This document shows positions 1 through 7,385 of a DNA stretch of 40,714 nucleotides, in pieces (positions within the stretch are counted from its first letter, which is position 1; each line of letters starts with the position of its first letter). The stretch comes from Candidatus Ornithospirochaeta stercoravium (GTDB lineage Bacteria; Spirochaetota; Spirochaetia; Sphaerochaetales; Sphaerochaetaceae): the NCBI GenBank assembly GCA_017694915.1, contig JADIMF010000002.1:1-40714 (forward strand), given 5' to 3'. Below the pieces are notes generated by a model. The model ran no database searches and had not been told where the DNA came from. It worked only from the letters and a program-made list of their open reading frames with translations. Both the position numbers and the translations under genes were made by a program.

Positions 1-326
1 GCATCTGATTCCGGGAAATATCTCGTTCTGAAAGCCTCAGTGTTTTTGTATGCAAAATAGAATCTGTCTTCTTCAACGAAAATAGGGAAGTATAACTCAT
101 TTGATACTTCAGCTATTTTTGTCATCTTTGTTCCGTCGAATTCATAGACATCCCTGTTTGCATAGAGGATAATCTTATCTCCAGCAGTGCCGAGAACAGT
201 CTGAATCATCTCGTAGTTCTTCTTTGAAGCATTGAATGCCTGCTGGAATACACCCTGTCCTGAATCGAGGTTACAGGATGATATAAGTATAAGAACCGTT
301 AGGATTAAAAGTAATGCTTTCTTCAT
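1..326 (-). CDS. Putative lipoprotein, C-terminus cut by window edge
   Basis: The reading frame starts at the ATG complementary to 324-326 and stays open to base 1, so only about the first 108 residues are present. A GAGGTGAAAG ribosome-binding site lies just upstream. The N-terminus is a short basic and hydrophobic signal that ends in a lipobox-like ISSC-N, with Cys at about residue 18, so the protein is probably lipidated after cleavage by signal peptidase II. The mature part, which includes segments such as DKIILYANRDVYEFDGTKM, looks like a beta-rich extracytoplasmic domain, but I do not recognise a family. It starts 9 bp after the stop of the beta-barrel gene and is very probably co-transcribed with it. 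The lipoprotein call rests on the signal and Cys; the function is unknown. Confidence 0.75.
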   Translation of the reverse strand, partial: MKKALLLILTVLILISSCNLDSGQGVFQQAFNASKKNYEMIQTVLGTAGDKIILYANRDVYEFDGTKMTKIAEVSNELYFPIFVEEDRFYFAYKNTEAFRTRYFPESD

Positions 327-334
327 CTTTCACC

Positions 335-949
335 TCAATGCCTATATGATACCGTAAGCGTGACTGGCATATACATCATCGTCGACATCTTAACTGTATT
401 GGAGGAATAAAGCTCCGGGATGACGAGGAATGATGCATTCAGTCCAAGTCCCCATTCATCTGTGATGAAGTATCTTGCGCCGACTTCAAGCTCACATCCG
501 AATGTAAGCTTGGAGCTTCCATCGTAGCTTATGTATGCCAGACCAGCTCCAAGTGACAGAGGAACTTCGAATCTTCCCTGTACCGGAACATAGGTCGCCT
601 TAACGAAAATCGGGACTACCGTTGAAACGAGTCCTGAATTTACGAAATCAAACTGGAATCCAAGCTGTCCGCCTATCGCGAAATATGGATTGATGAATAC
701 CTGATACGAAATGGCACCCAGTCCACCGAATGTATGATGAGTGTTGTTCTCACCGCTACCGGGGAAGAATGTCAGCTCAGGGCCTTCATACCCCTGCGCG
801 TTCCTTCCCGGATTGTAATACATCATCGGTGTTGTAAAGCCTGCTGTGATATTGAATATCTGAGAGCCCGAATCATAATAAGGCTCAGCAGCAAAAAGCA
901 TACCAGGCAATAACAGCAAGAGAAGTATGAATCTCAGTGGTTTTCTCAT
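335..949 (-). CDS. Putative outer-membrane beta-barrel protein
   Basis: This 204-residue protein has a clear signal peptide (MRKPLRFILLLLLLPGMLFA, then AEPYY). The rest is alternating hydrophobic and aromatic/Gly-rich strands with no other long hydrophobic helix, ending in VTLTVSYRH. This pattern fits a small outer-membrane beta-barrel of the OmpW/OmpX size class, but no specific family is recognised. I chose the ATG at 949 because a GGTGGAG ribosome-binding site lies 6-8 nt upstream. An in-frame GTG at 961 would add MEIS and would coincide with the predicted transcript start. The gene has a promoter with TATAAT at 967-972 and is followed by a lipoprotein gene, so an envelope role is likely. 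Membrane location is inferred from sequence pattern only. Confidence 0.75.
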   Translation of the reverse strand: MRKPLRFILLLLLLPGMLFAAEPYYDSGSQIFNITAGFTTPMMYYNPGRNAQGYEGPELTFFPGSGENNTHHTFGGLGAISYQVFINPYFAIGGQLGFQFDFVNSGLVSTVVPIFVKATYVPVQGRFEVPLSLGAGLAYISYDGSSKLTFGCELEVGARYFITDEWGLGLNASFLVIPELYSSNTVKMSTMMYMPVTLTVSYRH

Positions 950-966
950 TGAAATCTCCACCTTCG

Positions 967-996
967 ATTATAGCTGAGATAGGCATATTGATTCAA
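967..996 (-). promoter_or_regulatory. Promoter of the beta-barrel gene
   Basis: On the minus strand a perfect TATAAT (967-972) is preceded by an 18-bp spacer and TTGAAT (991-996). The predicted +1 is at about 960, giving a leader of only about 11 nt that contains the GGAG of the ribosome-binding site. It lies between the divergent beta-barrel and folD genes. Confidence 0.65.
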
Positions 997-1041
997 ACCT
1001 CTTGTTGCGTTTAAGGAGTGTTTCATTTATCTTTCTCCTGT

Positions 1042-1914
1042 ATGATTAGACTAGGCTGTAAAAGCGTTGCTGAGAATGTAATGGAAAAGGTCGCTAAAGA
1101 GACCGAATTATTCATATCAGAAGGAAATAGAGCGCCGTCCCTTGCTGTTGTGCTCGTTGGTTCCGATCCTGCAAGCATGACTTATGTCCGCAAGAAGAAG
1201 GAGGCATGCGAGAAACTAGGCTTTCTGCATTTTCAGTATAATTTTGATGAAGATGCTGCAGAGGGCGATGTTCTCGCGCTTCTTGATGAGCTGAATGAAC
1301 GTGATGACGTAGACGGAATTCTTGTCCAGCTTCCACTTCCAGAGGGCATAAATGAAAGAAAGATAATCGAGCATATAAATCCTGAGAAGGATGTTGACGG
1401 CTTTTCACCTATAAACATCGGCAGGCTTCTCATCGGAGAGGATTGCTTTGTTCCATGTACGCCGAAAGGGATTCTTGAGATTCTCCGATATTTCTCAGTT
1501 GATACTGCAGGAAAGAAGGTTGTTGTCATCGGAAGAAGCAACATAGTCGGTAAGCCTATGGCCGCGCTTCTCATGCAGAAAGGGCTAGACGCCACTGTCA
1601 CCGTCTGCAACACGAAAACCCCAGACCTGAGGAAGGAGACAGAAGATGCAGATATCGTCATCGTCGCCACAGGGCACCCCGATACAATCGATTCGTCATA
1701 TGTGAAAAATGATGCTGTCGTTATAGATGTAGGTGTGAACCGCATTGCAGACGCCTCAAGAGAGAAAGGCTTCAGGCTTACAGGTGATGCAGATTACGCT
1801 TCGTTTGAGAATACAGACGTGAAGATCACTCCTGTTCCTGGTGGTGTCGGTCTGATGACTGTCTCAATGCTTATGATGAATACTCTTGAAGCTGCGAAGA
1901 GGAGAAGAGGATGA
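1042..1914 (+). CDS. folD: Bifunctional methylenetetrahydrofolate dehydrogenase/cyclohydrolase FolD
   Basis: This enzyme converts 5,10-methylene-THF to 5,10-methenyl-THF with NAD(P) and then to 10-formyl-THF in the cytoplasm, supplying one-carbon units for purines and formyl-Met-tRNA. Family motifs are visible in order: the Tyr-x3-Lys active-site pair (Y48, K52), LVQLPLPEG, EKDVDGFSP, PCTPKGI, the nucleotide-binding VIGRSNIVGKP and the C-terminal PGGVGLMT. The length of 290 residues from this ATG matches the usual 280-300. The start is uncertain. AAGGAG at 1013-1018 is too far from the ATG at 1042, and an in-frame GTG at 1018 would add eight residues (MFHLSFSC) that do not look like FolD. The 3' end overlaps miaB by 4 bp. 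Function is near certain. Confidence 0.95.
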   Translation: MIRLGCKSVAENVMEKVAKETELFISEGNRAPSLAVVLVGSDPASMTYVRKKKEACEKLGFLHFQYNFDEDAAEGDVLALLDELNERDDVDGILVQLPLPEGINERKIIEHINPEKDVDGFSPINIGRLLIGEDCFVPCTPKGILEILRYFSVDTAGKKVVVIGRSNIVGKPMAALLMQKGLDATVTVCNTKTPDLRKETEDADIVIVATGHPDTIDSSYVKNDAVVIDVGVNRIADASREKGFRLTGDADYASFENTDVKITPVPGGVGLMTVSMLMMNTLEAAKRRRG

Positions 1915-3200
1915 AGTTTCTTATTGAATCATATGGCTGCCAGCTGAATATGGCAGAGAGTGCTGCTATCGAGACGATGCTTATCGGCCGAGGACTTGAG
2001 AAGACTGAGAATCCCGATGAAGCTGACGCTGTCATTCTCAACACCTGTTCCGTCAGGAAGACTGCAGAGAACAGAATATGGGGCAGACTCGGATTTTATA
2101 GCAGCGAGAAGAAAAAACATAAGCTTATCCTGATTGTCACAGGATGCATGGCAGAGAGGATGCAGGAGGAGCTAAAGAAGGAAGCTCCATATATTGATGC
2201 TGTAATAGGAACCAATGAGAAAGCAGAGATCCCTGATTTCATCATCGGAGAACCTCTTGAGCACCTCGATGGATACAGATTCCTCTCATCATATTATCGT
2301 GAGGGCGATTACTCGAGTTATGTTCCTATCATGAACGGCTGCAATAACTTCTGTTCATACTGCATCGTACCGTATGTACGCGGAAGGGAAGTCTCGAGGC
2401 CTGTTGAGGAGATTCTGAAGGAAATCTGCTTCCTTGAGCAGCAGGGGGTTAAGGAGATAACGCTCCTAGGTCAGAATGTTAATTCCTATTCTGCTGAATA
2501 CAATGGGGAACATGTAGATTTCCCTCGTCTTCTTGAGTTGATCCTTCCATACCTCAGGAATATCATGTTCGTCAGATTCGAGTCCCCCCATCCGAAGGAT
2601 TTCTCAGATCATCTCATTTCCGTCATTGCTGATAACGACAGGATTTCAAAACATATCCATCTTCCTGTTCAGTCGGGATCGACAAGGATCCTTCAGCTGA
2701 TGAACAGGAAAACAACAAGGGAGAAAACACTCGAGCTCATTCGGAAGATGAAGGAGAGGATTCCCCATCTGACACTATCAACAGATGTTATGACGGGATT
2801 CCCGACTGAAACCGAGGAAGAGTACGAGGAAACGCTGTCTCTTATGGAAGAGATGGGATGTACAGAGGCTTTCATGTACTACTTCAATCCGAGAGAAGGT
2901 ACTAGAGCTGCCTCTATGGATGGTCAGATAGAGGAGAGCGTGAAGATAAAGCGTCTTGAACGCCTTATCGATGAGCAGATAAAAAGGCAGGCTGTCATCA
3001 AGGAAGCAATGCTTCCTTTCACAGCTCTTGCTATTGTTACAGGTAAAAGCCGCGATGATGAGGACAGGTATCTTGCAAGAGGCGAGCACAATGATTATTT
3101 CTCATTCTCATCAAGCGCCAGCCACAACCCTGGAGATGCTGTTATAATCGATGCAGAGGAGCTGAAAGGAAATACCTTCAGAGGAAAGGAACGTGTCTGA
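1911..3200 (+). CDS. miaB: tRNA-2-methylthio-N6-isopentenyladenosine synthase MiaB
   Basis: MiaB is a radical-SAM methylthiotransferase that adds the 2-methylthio group to isopentenyl-A37 of tRNAs reading UNN codons. The N-terminal UPF0004 domain carries the three cluster cysteines (C10 in SYGCQLN, C46 in LNTCSVR, C79 in VTGCMAER). The radical-SAM motif CNNFCSYC follows at C144/C148/C151, with the MiaB-type continuation IVPYVRGREVSRP. A TRAM-like region ends the 429-residue protein. The start ATG overlaps the folD stop (ATGA), and the 3' end overlaps the sirtuin gene by 8 bp, so translation of the three genes is probably coupled. The sequence around the SAM motif favours MiaB over MtaB or RimO. 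The substrate tRNA-prenylating enzyme MiaA is not in the window. Confidence 0.95.
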   Translation: MKFLIESYGCQLNMAESAAIETMLIGRGLEKTENPDEADAVILNTCSVRKTAENRIWGRLGFYSSEKKKHKLILIVTGCMAERMQEELKKEAPYIDAVIGTNEKAEIPDFIIGEPLEHLDGYRFLSSYYREGDYSSYVPIMNGCNNFCSYCIVPYVRGREVSRPVEEILKEICFLEQQGVKEITLLGQNVNSYSAEYNGEHVDFPRLLELILPYLRNIMFVRFESPHPKDFSDHLISVIADNDRISKHIHLPVQSGSTRILQLMNRKTTREKTLELIRKMKERIPHLTLSTDVMTGFPTETEEEYEETLSLMEEMGCTEAFMYYFNPREGTRAASMDGQIEESVKIKRLERLIDEQIKRQAVIKEAMLPFTALAIVTGKSRDDEDRYLARGEHNDYFSFSSSASHNPGDAVIIDAEELKGNTFRGKERV

Positions 3201-3954
3201 TTTCTCGTCTTTCATCGATTTATACAGGAAAGCCGGTCGTATCGTCGTACTGACAGGTGCCGGCGTCTCTACGCTATCTGGTATCCCTGATTTCCGCTCG
3301 TCAGATGGCCTCTACAGCAAGGAGTTCGGGAATATGAGAGTGGAGGAGATCCTCGATATAGATTTCTTCCGCGCTCATCCTGATGTCTTCTATCAGTGGT
3401 CAAGGGATTACTGGTTTCAGATGGAGAAGTTCCAGCCGAACATCATTCACAGAACTCTTGCTGAGATGGAGAGGCGAGGGAAACTGAGCGAGGGCATATT
3501 CACGCAGAATATTGATGCGCTTCACCAGAGAGCCGGATCGAAGAAGGTCTATGAGCTTCATGGAAGCATCGCTAACGGGTACTGCATGAACTGTCACAGG
3601 CATTACGACTACAAGTACATGGCAGATGCGGTCAACAGCGGTATCAAGCCGATATGCTCAAGCTGTGGTGGACTTGTGAAGCCCGATATCGTCTTCTACG
3701 GTGAAAGCCTGAATACGACGACCTTGATGAGAGCTGAGAATGCATTTTCCTATGCAGATCTCGCTATTGTTCTCGGTTCATCGCTCGTGGTTAATCCCGC
3801 GGCATCTCTTCCGTATATCTCTGCGCGGAGCGGAAAGGATATCGTCATCGTCAATCGCGATAAGACTTATATCGATGATTATGCTGTGTTGAAGTTCAAT
3901 GATCTTGAATCATTCTTCGATGAGTTTAATCAGTATTTAAATAATAACAAATAA
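3193..3954 (+). CDS. Sir2-family NAD-dependent protein deacylase
   Basis: This is a 253-residue sirtuin that removes acyl groups from lysines using NAD+. Motifs are complete: the Rossmann GAGVSTLSGIPDFR (about residues 22-35), TQNIDALHQRAG with the NAD-binding Gln-Asn-Ile-Asp, catalytic His123 in LHGS, the zinc ligands C131/C134 and C155/C158, then VKPDIVFYGE, GSSLVVNPAASLP and IVNRD. It starts at a GTG (3193) inside the miaB end, with AGGAAAGGA as ribosome-binding site. It is the last gene of the folD-miaB-sir2 unit. Whether it acts as a deacetylase or on longer acyl groups cannot be read safely. Bacterial substrates often include acetyl-CoA synthetase, but none is adjacent here. Confidence 0.93.
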   Translation: MSDFSSFIDLYRKAGRIVVLTGAGVSTLSGIPDFRSSDGLYSKEFGNMRVEEILDIDFFRAHPDVFYQWSRDYWFQMEKFQPNIIHRTLAEMERRGKLSEGIFTQNIDALHQRAGSKKVYELHGSIANGYCMNCHRHYDYKYMADAVNSGIKPICSSCGGLVKPDIVFYGESLNTTTLMRAENAFSYADLAIVLGSSLVVNPAASLPYISARSGKDIVIVNRDKTYIDDYAVLKFNDLESFFDEFNQYLNNNK

Positions 3955-4019
3955 TAAATAGTATAATTACTATATTGTAATTTAAAATAACTAAATTATA
4001 ATAATATATGTTTAAAGAA
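3955..4019. other. Very AT-rich intergenic stretch
   Basis: The 60 bases at 3961-4020 contain only about six G or C. There is a weak A/T stem (TAATTTA with TAAATTA around 3979-3999). No gene or convincing promoter is seen. It lies between the convergent sir2 and alpha-xylosidase genes. Confidence 0.5.
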
Positions 4020-4054
4020 AACACTACCGTATTCATATGAAAAACGGTAGTGTT
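4020..4054 (-). terminator. Intrinsic terminator of the alpha-xylosidase gene
   Basis: An 11-bp perfect stem (AACACTACCGT at 4020-4030 with ACGGTAGTGTT at 4044-4054) closes a 13-nt loop. On the minus strand it is followed by TTCTTTAAA, so it best serves the alpha-xylosidase gene ending at 4081. On the plus strand the following bases are less U-rich, but it may also stop sir2 transcripts. Confidence 0.8.
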
Positions 4055-4080
4055 CATTTCGTAATTATCTTAGAACGATA

Positions 4081-6255
4081 TCAAAGGACATTAGAGCCTT
4101 TTCTGATTGATATCGTTTTCGATGAACTTGAATTACCTTCCGATACTGTAACAACCAGCTCTGAATAGTTATCGTCATGAAGAATGCATTCACCATTCTT
4201 AATCTCTGCAATTCCTTCAAGTTCTGCTTCAGAGACGTTGTACGCATGCAGGATATGCTTTCCATCTTTTTCCATCGGTATGATCGAGTTCTCCCTTGCA
4301 TATAGAGGAAGAGAGAAGAAGTCATAGTTCTTCCTGATCCAGCATGGTCCTTCTGCGGATGTACCATCGAGTATTGAAGTCCATCTGCCTTCCGGAAGAT
4401 AGAAACTGCACTCGCCGTTTTCCTTCATTACCGGTGCTACAAGAAGCGATGGTCCGAGCATATATTCCTTGTCGATGTATCTGATCATCTCATCATCTGT
4501 GCCGAATTCAAGAATAAGTGGTCTCAGGATAGGAATACCTGTATTGTGTGATTCCTCCGCATATTTCCAGAGGTATGGGAGAAGCGATTTCTTGAGGTTC
4601 GTGAAGAACTCCGTAACCCTGCATGCTTCTTCATCGAATGCCCATGGAACCCTGTATGAAGAACTTCCATGCAGTCTCGAGTGCGATGAAAGAAGTCCGA
4701 ATGCAACCCATCTCTTGAATAGGTCAGGGGAGGTTGTGTCCTCAAATCCTCCGATATCATGGCTCCAGAATCCGAAACCGGATAGGGCAAGGGAAAGGCC
4801 TCCTCTGAGAGTCGATGCCATCGAAGAATAAGTTGCCACATTGTCACCAGCCCAATGTACAGGCATGGTCTGGCTTCCGATTGTAGCAGAGCGCGTGAAT
4901 ACCATGGCATCGTCACCCTTCATTTCCTTCAGAAGTGAGAAAACTGCCTCATTGTAGATGTATGTATACCTGTTATGCATTAAAGCAGGATCGGAACCGT
5001 CATACCATACGACATCGTCAACAGGTATATTCTCTCCGAAATCTGTCTTAAAGCAGTCAACACCCATCTCAACAAGCTTCCTGAGCTTATCCTGATACCA
5101 CTTCACTGCATCCGGGTTTGTGAAGTCGACAATAGCCATTCCAGCCTGCCATACATCGCACTGCCAGACATTGCCGTCTTTTCTCCTTAGGAAATATCCT
5201 TTAGAAGCACCTTCATCGAACAGTGGCGATTTCTGTGCGACATATGGATTGATCCAAACGCTGACATGAAGGCCTCTGTCATGAAGCTTCCTCAGCATTG
5301 AAACAGGATCAGGGAACATTTCTGGATCCCATGTGAAGTCGACCCACTGGAAGCCCTTCATCCAGAAGCAGTCGAAATGCATTACAGATAGCGGGATATT
5401 CTCCTTTGCCATCCTGTCGACGAACGAAAGGACAGTCTTCTCGCTGTAGTCAGTCGTGAATGATGTTGAGAGCCAGAGTCCGAACGACCATTTAGGAGGA
5501 AGTGCAGGGCGACCTGTTATCTTAGTGTACCCTGAAACGACATCTTTCAGTGTGTCGCCTGCAATGATGCAGTATGACAGCTTCTCTCCAGGAACAGAGA
5601 ACTGTGCACATTCAGTCACCTCGCTTCCCATCTCGAATGAGACCTTTGAATAACTGAGGACAAAAATTCCGTAATTCTTCGAGGAAATGAAGAAAGGGAC
5701 ATTCTTATGTGACATCTCGCTTGAACAGCCACTGTCAAGGTTCCACATTTCAACCTTCTGACCGTTTTTCACGAATGACGTGAACCTCTCTCCAAGGCCA
5801 TAGTAATTCTCTCCGATATCAGTATTAAGATATTCGGTCATGAATCTTCCGTCCGGTGTTGTCATACACCCAGAAAGCCTTGAGAACCGCTTTGTCAGTT
5901 TGTTGCCCTTGTAAGAGAATACAAGCGTACCATCTGCATACTCTGCCTTCAGATTACCGGATGTGATTGAATTATCTCCGACAATTCCACGGAAAGTAGA
6001 GGTTATAGCAGGAAAAGGCTTTTCCTCAACAGCACCCTTGTGATGATAGACATCAACCCTGAGAATATTCTCCGCTACAGGATATATCTCTGTAGTGATG
6101 ACAGGATTGTTGAGCGTATCATTCCTGCAGGTAATGGGGTAGGATGCGGCGTAAAGCGATAGCTTGTTATCCCTTGCGTCAGTTTCGAAATACTCCTTAT
6201 GTGAATAAAGAGTCACGTTGCCATCAAGATGCCAGAAACCGTTTCTAAATCTCAT
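4081..6255 (-). CDS. yicI: Alpha-xylosidase, glycoside hydrolase family 31 (YicI type)
   Basis: This 724-residue enzyme is expected to release alpha-linked xylose from the non-reducing end of xyloglucan-derived oligosaccharides such as isoprimeverose. Signature stretches match E. coli YicI as I remember it: YGLGERFTSFVKNGQ, HFDCFWMKGFQWVDF, KTDFGENIP with nucleophile Asp405, and VHWAGDN with acid/base Asp471, followed by SGFGFWSHDIGGFE. Order is N-terminal beta-sandwich, (beta/alpha)8 barrel, C-terminal beta domains. There is no signal peptide, so it acts on imported sugars in the cytoplasm. It stands alone with its own promoter, a possible operator and a terminator. No transporter or xylose gene is next to it. 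The start is fixed by an in-frame TGA two codons upstream. Substrate is inferred from family similarity. Confidence 0.93.
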   Translation of the reverse strand: MRFRNGFWHLDGNVTLYSHKEYFETDARDNKLSLYAASYPITCRNDTLNNPVITTEIYPVAENILRVDVYHHKGAVEEKPFPAITSTFRGIVGDNSITSGNLKAEYADGTLVFSYKGNKLTKRFSRLSGCMTTPDGRFMTEYLNTDIGENYYGLGERFTSFVKNGQKVEMWNLDSGCSSEMSHKNVPFFISSKNYGIFVLSYSKVSFEMGSEVTECAQFSVPGEKLSYCIIAGDTLKDVVSGYTKITGRPALPPKWSFGLWLSTSFTTDYSEKTVLSFVDRMAKENIPLSVMHFDCFWMKGFQWVDFTWDPEMFPDPVSMLRKLHDRGLHVSVWINPYVAQKSPLFDEGASKGYFLRRKDGNVWQCDVWQAGMAIVDFTNPDAVKWYQDKLRKLVEMGVDCFKTDFGENIPVDDVVWYDGSDPALMHNRYTYIYNEAVFSLLKEMKGDDAMVFTRSATIGSQTMPVHWAGDNVATYSSMASTLRGGLSLALSGFGFWSHDIGGFEDTTSPDLFKRWVAFGLLSSHSRLHGSSSYRVPWAFDEEACRVTEFFTNLKKSLLPYLWKYAEESHNTGIPILRPLILEFGTDDEMIRYIDKEYMLGPSLLVAPVMKENGECSFYLPEGRWTSILDGTSAEGPCWIRKNYDFFSLPLYARENSIIPMEKDGKHILHAYNVSEAELEGIAEIKNGECILHDDNYSELVVTVSEGNSSSSKTISIRKGSNVL

Positions 6256-6264
6256 TCTTCAAAT

Positions 6265-6283
6265 CAGCTGAAGCTGCCTCCTT
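6265..6283 (-). promoter_or_regulatory. Distant Shine-Dalgarno with a spacing hairpin
   Basis: A strong AAGGAGG (6277-6283) lies 21 nt upstream of the alpha-xylosidase ATG, too far for normal use. Directly after it, CAGC-TTCA-GCTG (6265-6276) can fold. If it does, the effective spacing falls to 9 nt. No better ribosome-binding site is closer to the ATG. Confidence 0.45.
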
Positions 6284-6295
6284 ATTGGCAAGCCG

Positions 6296-6324
6296 AGTAT
6301 CAGAAATAAGCCGTAAAAAGTCAA
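6296..6324 (-). promoter_or_regulatory. Promoter of the alpha-xylosidase gene
   Basis: On the minus strand TTGACT (6319-6324), a 17-bp spacer and GATACT (6296-6301) form a good vegetative promoter. The predicted +1 is near 6289, giving a leader of about 34 nt. Confidence 0.7.
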
Positions 6325-6335
6325 TTGTTTTTCCA

Positions 6336-6354
6336 TTGTTTTCTTTGAAAACAA
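6336..6354. promoter_or_regulatory. Inverted repeat, candidate operator
   Basis: TTGTTTTC-TTT-GAAAACAA is a perfect 8-bp inverted repeat with a 3-bp centre. It lies 12 bp upstream of the -35 box of the alpha-xylosidase promoter and 30 bp upstream of the tmRNA -35 box. Symmetry and position suggest a dimeric regulator site, possibly for sugar control. The regulator is unknown. Confidence 0.45.
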
Positions 6355-6384
6355 AATGAAATTTTCGTTAGTTAATATTGCATC

Positions 6385-6413
6385 TTGATGATTGCCTTCC
6401 ATTCTGATATTTT
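6385..6413 (+). promoter_or_regulatory. Promoter of tmRNA
   Basis: TTGATG (6385-6390), a 17-bp spacer and TATTTT (6408-6413) predict a start near 6420, nine nt before the mature tmRNA 5' end. A short 5' leader would be removed by RNase P. Confidence 0.6.
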
Positions 6414-6428
6414 TACATGAGAACACTT

Positions 6429-6796
6429 GGGGGTGTTCTGGTTTCGACTGGCTTTGCCATGCCGTAGACTGCGGATCAAGAGCTGACTTGTAAAACCGGC
6501 AAAGAAAAATTAAATGCAAAGAAAGAAGACGAGTACGTCTCTGACGAAGCATTTGCTCTTGCTGCTTAATCGTAGCTGAGAGCGGGAAGCATCGGATTAA
6601 GTTCCTGGTCTGATACTTCCTTTACCAAAGGGGACTTGCTTCTCTCCATTGCACCGGGGAGGGTGGGACTTTTAGGTGCTGCACTGCGAGAACGCCTGTT
6701 CCGTTGCCGAATCGTAGCTAAGACTGAAATGGAACTACATCCGTAGACGTTTATGGGTGGACTGTCAGGACGGGAGTTCGAGTCTCCCCACCTCCA
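6429..6796 (+). ncRNA. ssrA: Transfer-messenger RNA (tmRNA)
   Basis: tmRNA enters stalled ribosomes with SmpB, tags the unfinished protein and releases the ribosome. The tRNA-like half is clear: 5' GGGGGTG (6429-6435) pairs with CACCTCC (6789-6795). The T arm is GGGAG-TTCGAGT-CTCCC, and the 5' domain has TGGTTTCGACTGG. The discriminator A is 6796, and the next bases are GAA, so CCA is not encoded and must be added. The tag frame begins at the resume codon GCA (6516-6518) and ends at TAA (6567-6569). It encodes AKKEDEYVSDEAFALAA, 17 codons with the usual ALAA end for ClpXP-type proteolysis. Total length is 368 nt. The partner gene smpB lies about 0.6 kb away on the other strand. Confidence 0.96.
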
Positions 6797-6809
6797 GAAG
6801 GGAATAGCG

Positions 6810-7385
6810 ATGCCAAGACAGACAGATGTCAGAGTACAGAAGACAAAGGAGAGGCTTTCCGCCTCTCTGCTGTCGCTATTGAAAGAGAAGAGCATCGAGA
6901 AGGTATCGATATGCGAGATATGCAACAGGGCAGGGGTGAACCGCAATACCTTCTATTCCCATTATTCAGATATAAAGGAACTGCTTGCGGAGATAGAAGG
7001 CGGTTTCATGGAGGAGATCATCTCTTCCATCGCGATATCAAAGAATACCGTTGAATCTGTAGAGGATCTCTTTCTTCTCATCCTCGATATCGTTGAGTCG
7101 AATCAGGATATGTGCACGCTTCTCTTCTCAGATAACGGTGACAAGAATTTCCTTCATAATATCCTGATGTTCGCCATGCCGAGCGCGATACAGAACTGGA
7201 TGGCTGAGCTTGGAATCAGCGAGGACGATGCGACGCTCCTCTATTATTTCGTCATGGGGGGTGCTGTCCATACGCTCGAAGCTTATGTCAAGAAAGGTAT
7301 TTCGCTCTCGAAGAAGGATCTCGCTTCAAAGCTCAATGATATGGTCATGAAAGCACAGGAAGCTCTTTCCATCAGTAAGAATTGA
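6810..7385 (+). CDS. TetR/AcrR-family transcriptional regulator
   Basis: The 191-residue protein starts MPRQTDVRVQKTKERL. It has the TetR helix-turn-helix at about residues 24-50 (VSICEICNRAGVNRNTFYSHY, read in two parts: VSICEICNRAGV and NRNTFYSHY). The rest is a helical ligand-binding/dimerisation domain whose family I cannot name. The ATG at 6810 is preceded by AGAAGGGA. This start is only 14 nt after the tmRNA 3' end and no terminator lies between them, so it may be made from tmRNA read-through. An upstream in-frame extension would lie inside tmRNA and is not credible. Its 3' end overlaps smpB by 14 bp on the opposite strand. Targets and ligand are unknown. Confidence 0.88.
   Translation: MPRQTDVRVQKTKERLSASLLSLLKEKSIEKVSICEICNRAGVNRNTFYSHYSDIKELLAEIEGGFMEEIISSIAISKNTVESVEDLFLLILDIVESNQDMCTLLFSDNGDKNFLHNILMFAMPSAIQNWMAELGISEDDATLLYYFVMGGAVHTLEAYVKKGISLSKKDLASKLNDMVMKAQEALSISKN

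Noticed and set aside
4469-4831. Plus-strand open frame of 120 codons opposite the alpha-xylosidase
   Set aside because: Shadow of a strongly conserved GH31 catalytic region with no translation signals.
6753-6809. N-terminal extension of the TetR protein by 19 residues
   Set aside because: It would be encoded by the T arm and acceptor stem of tmRNA; the ATG at 6810 has its own ribosome-binding site.
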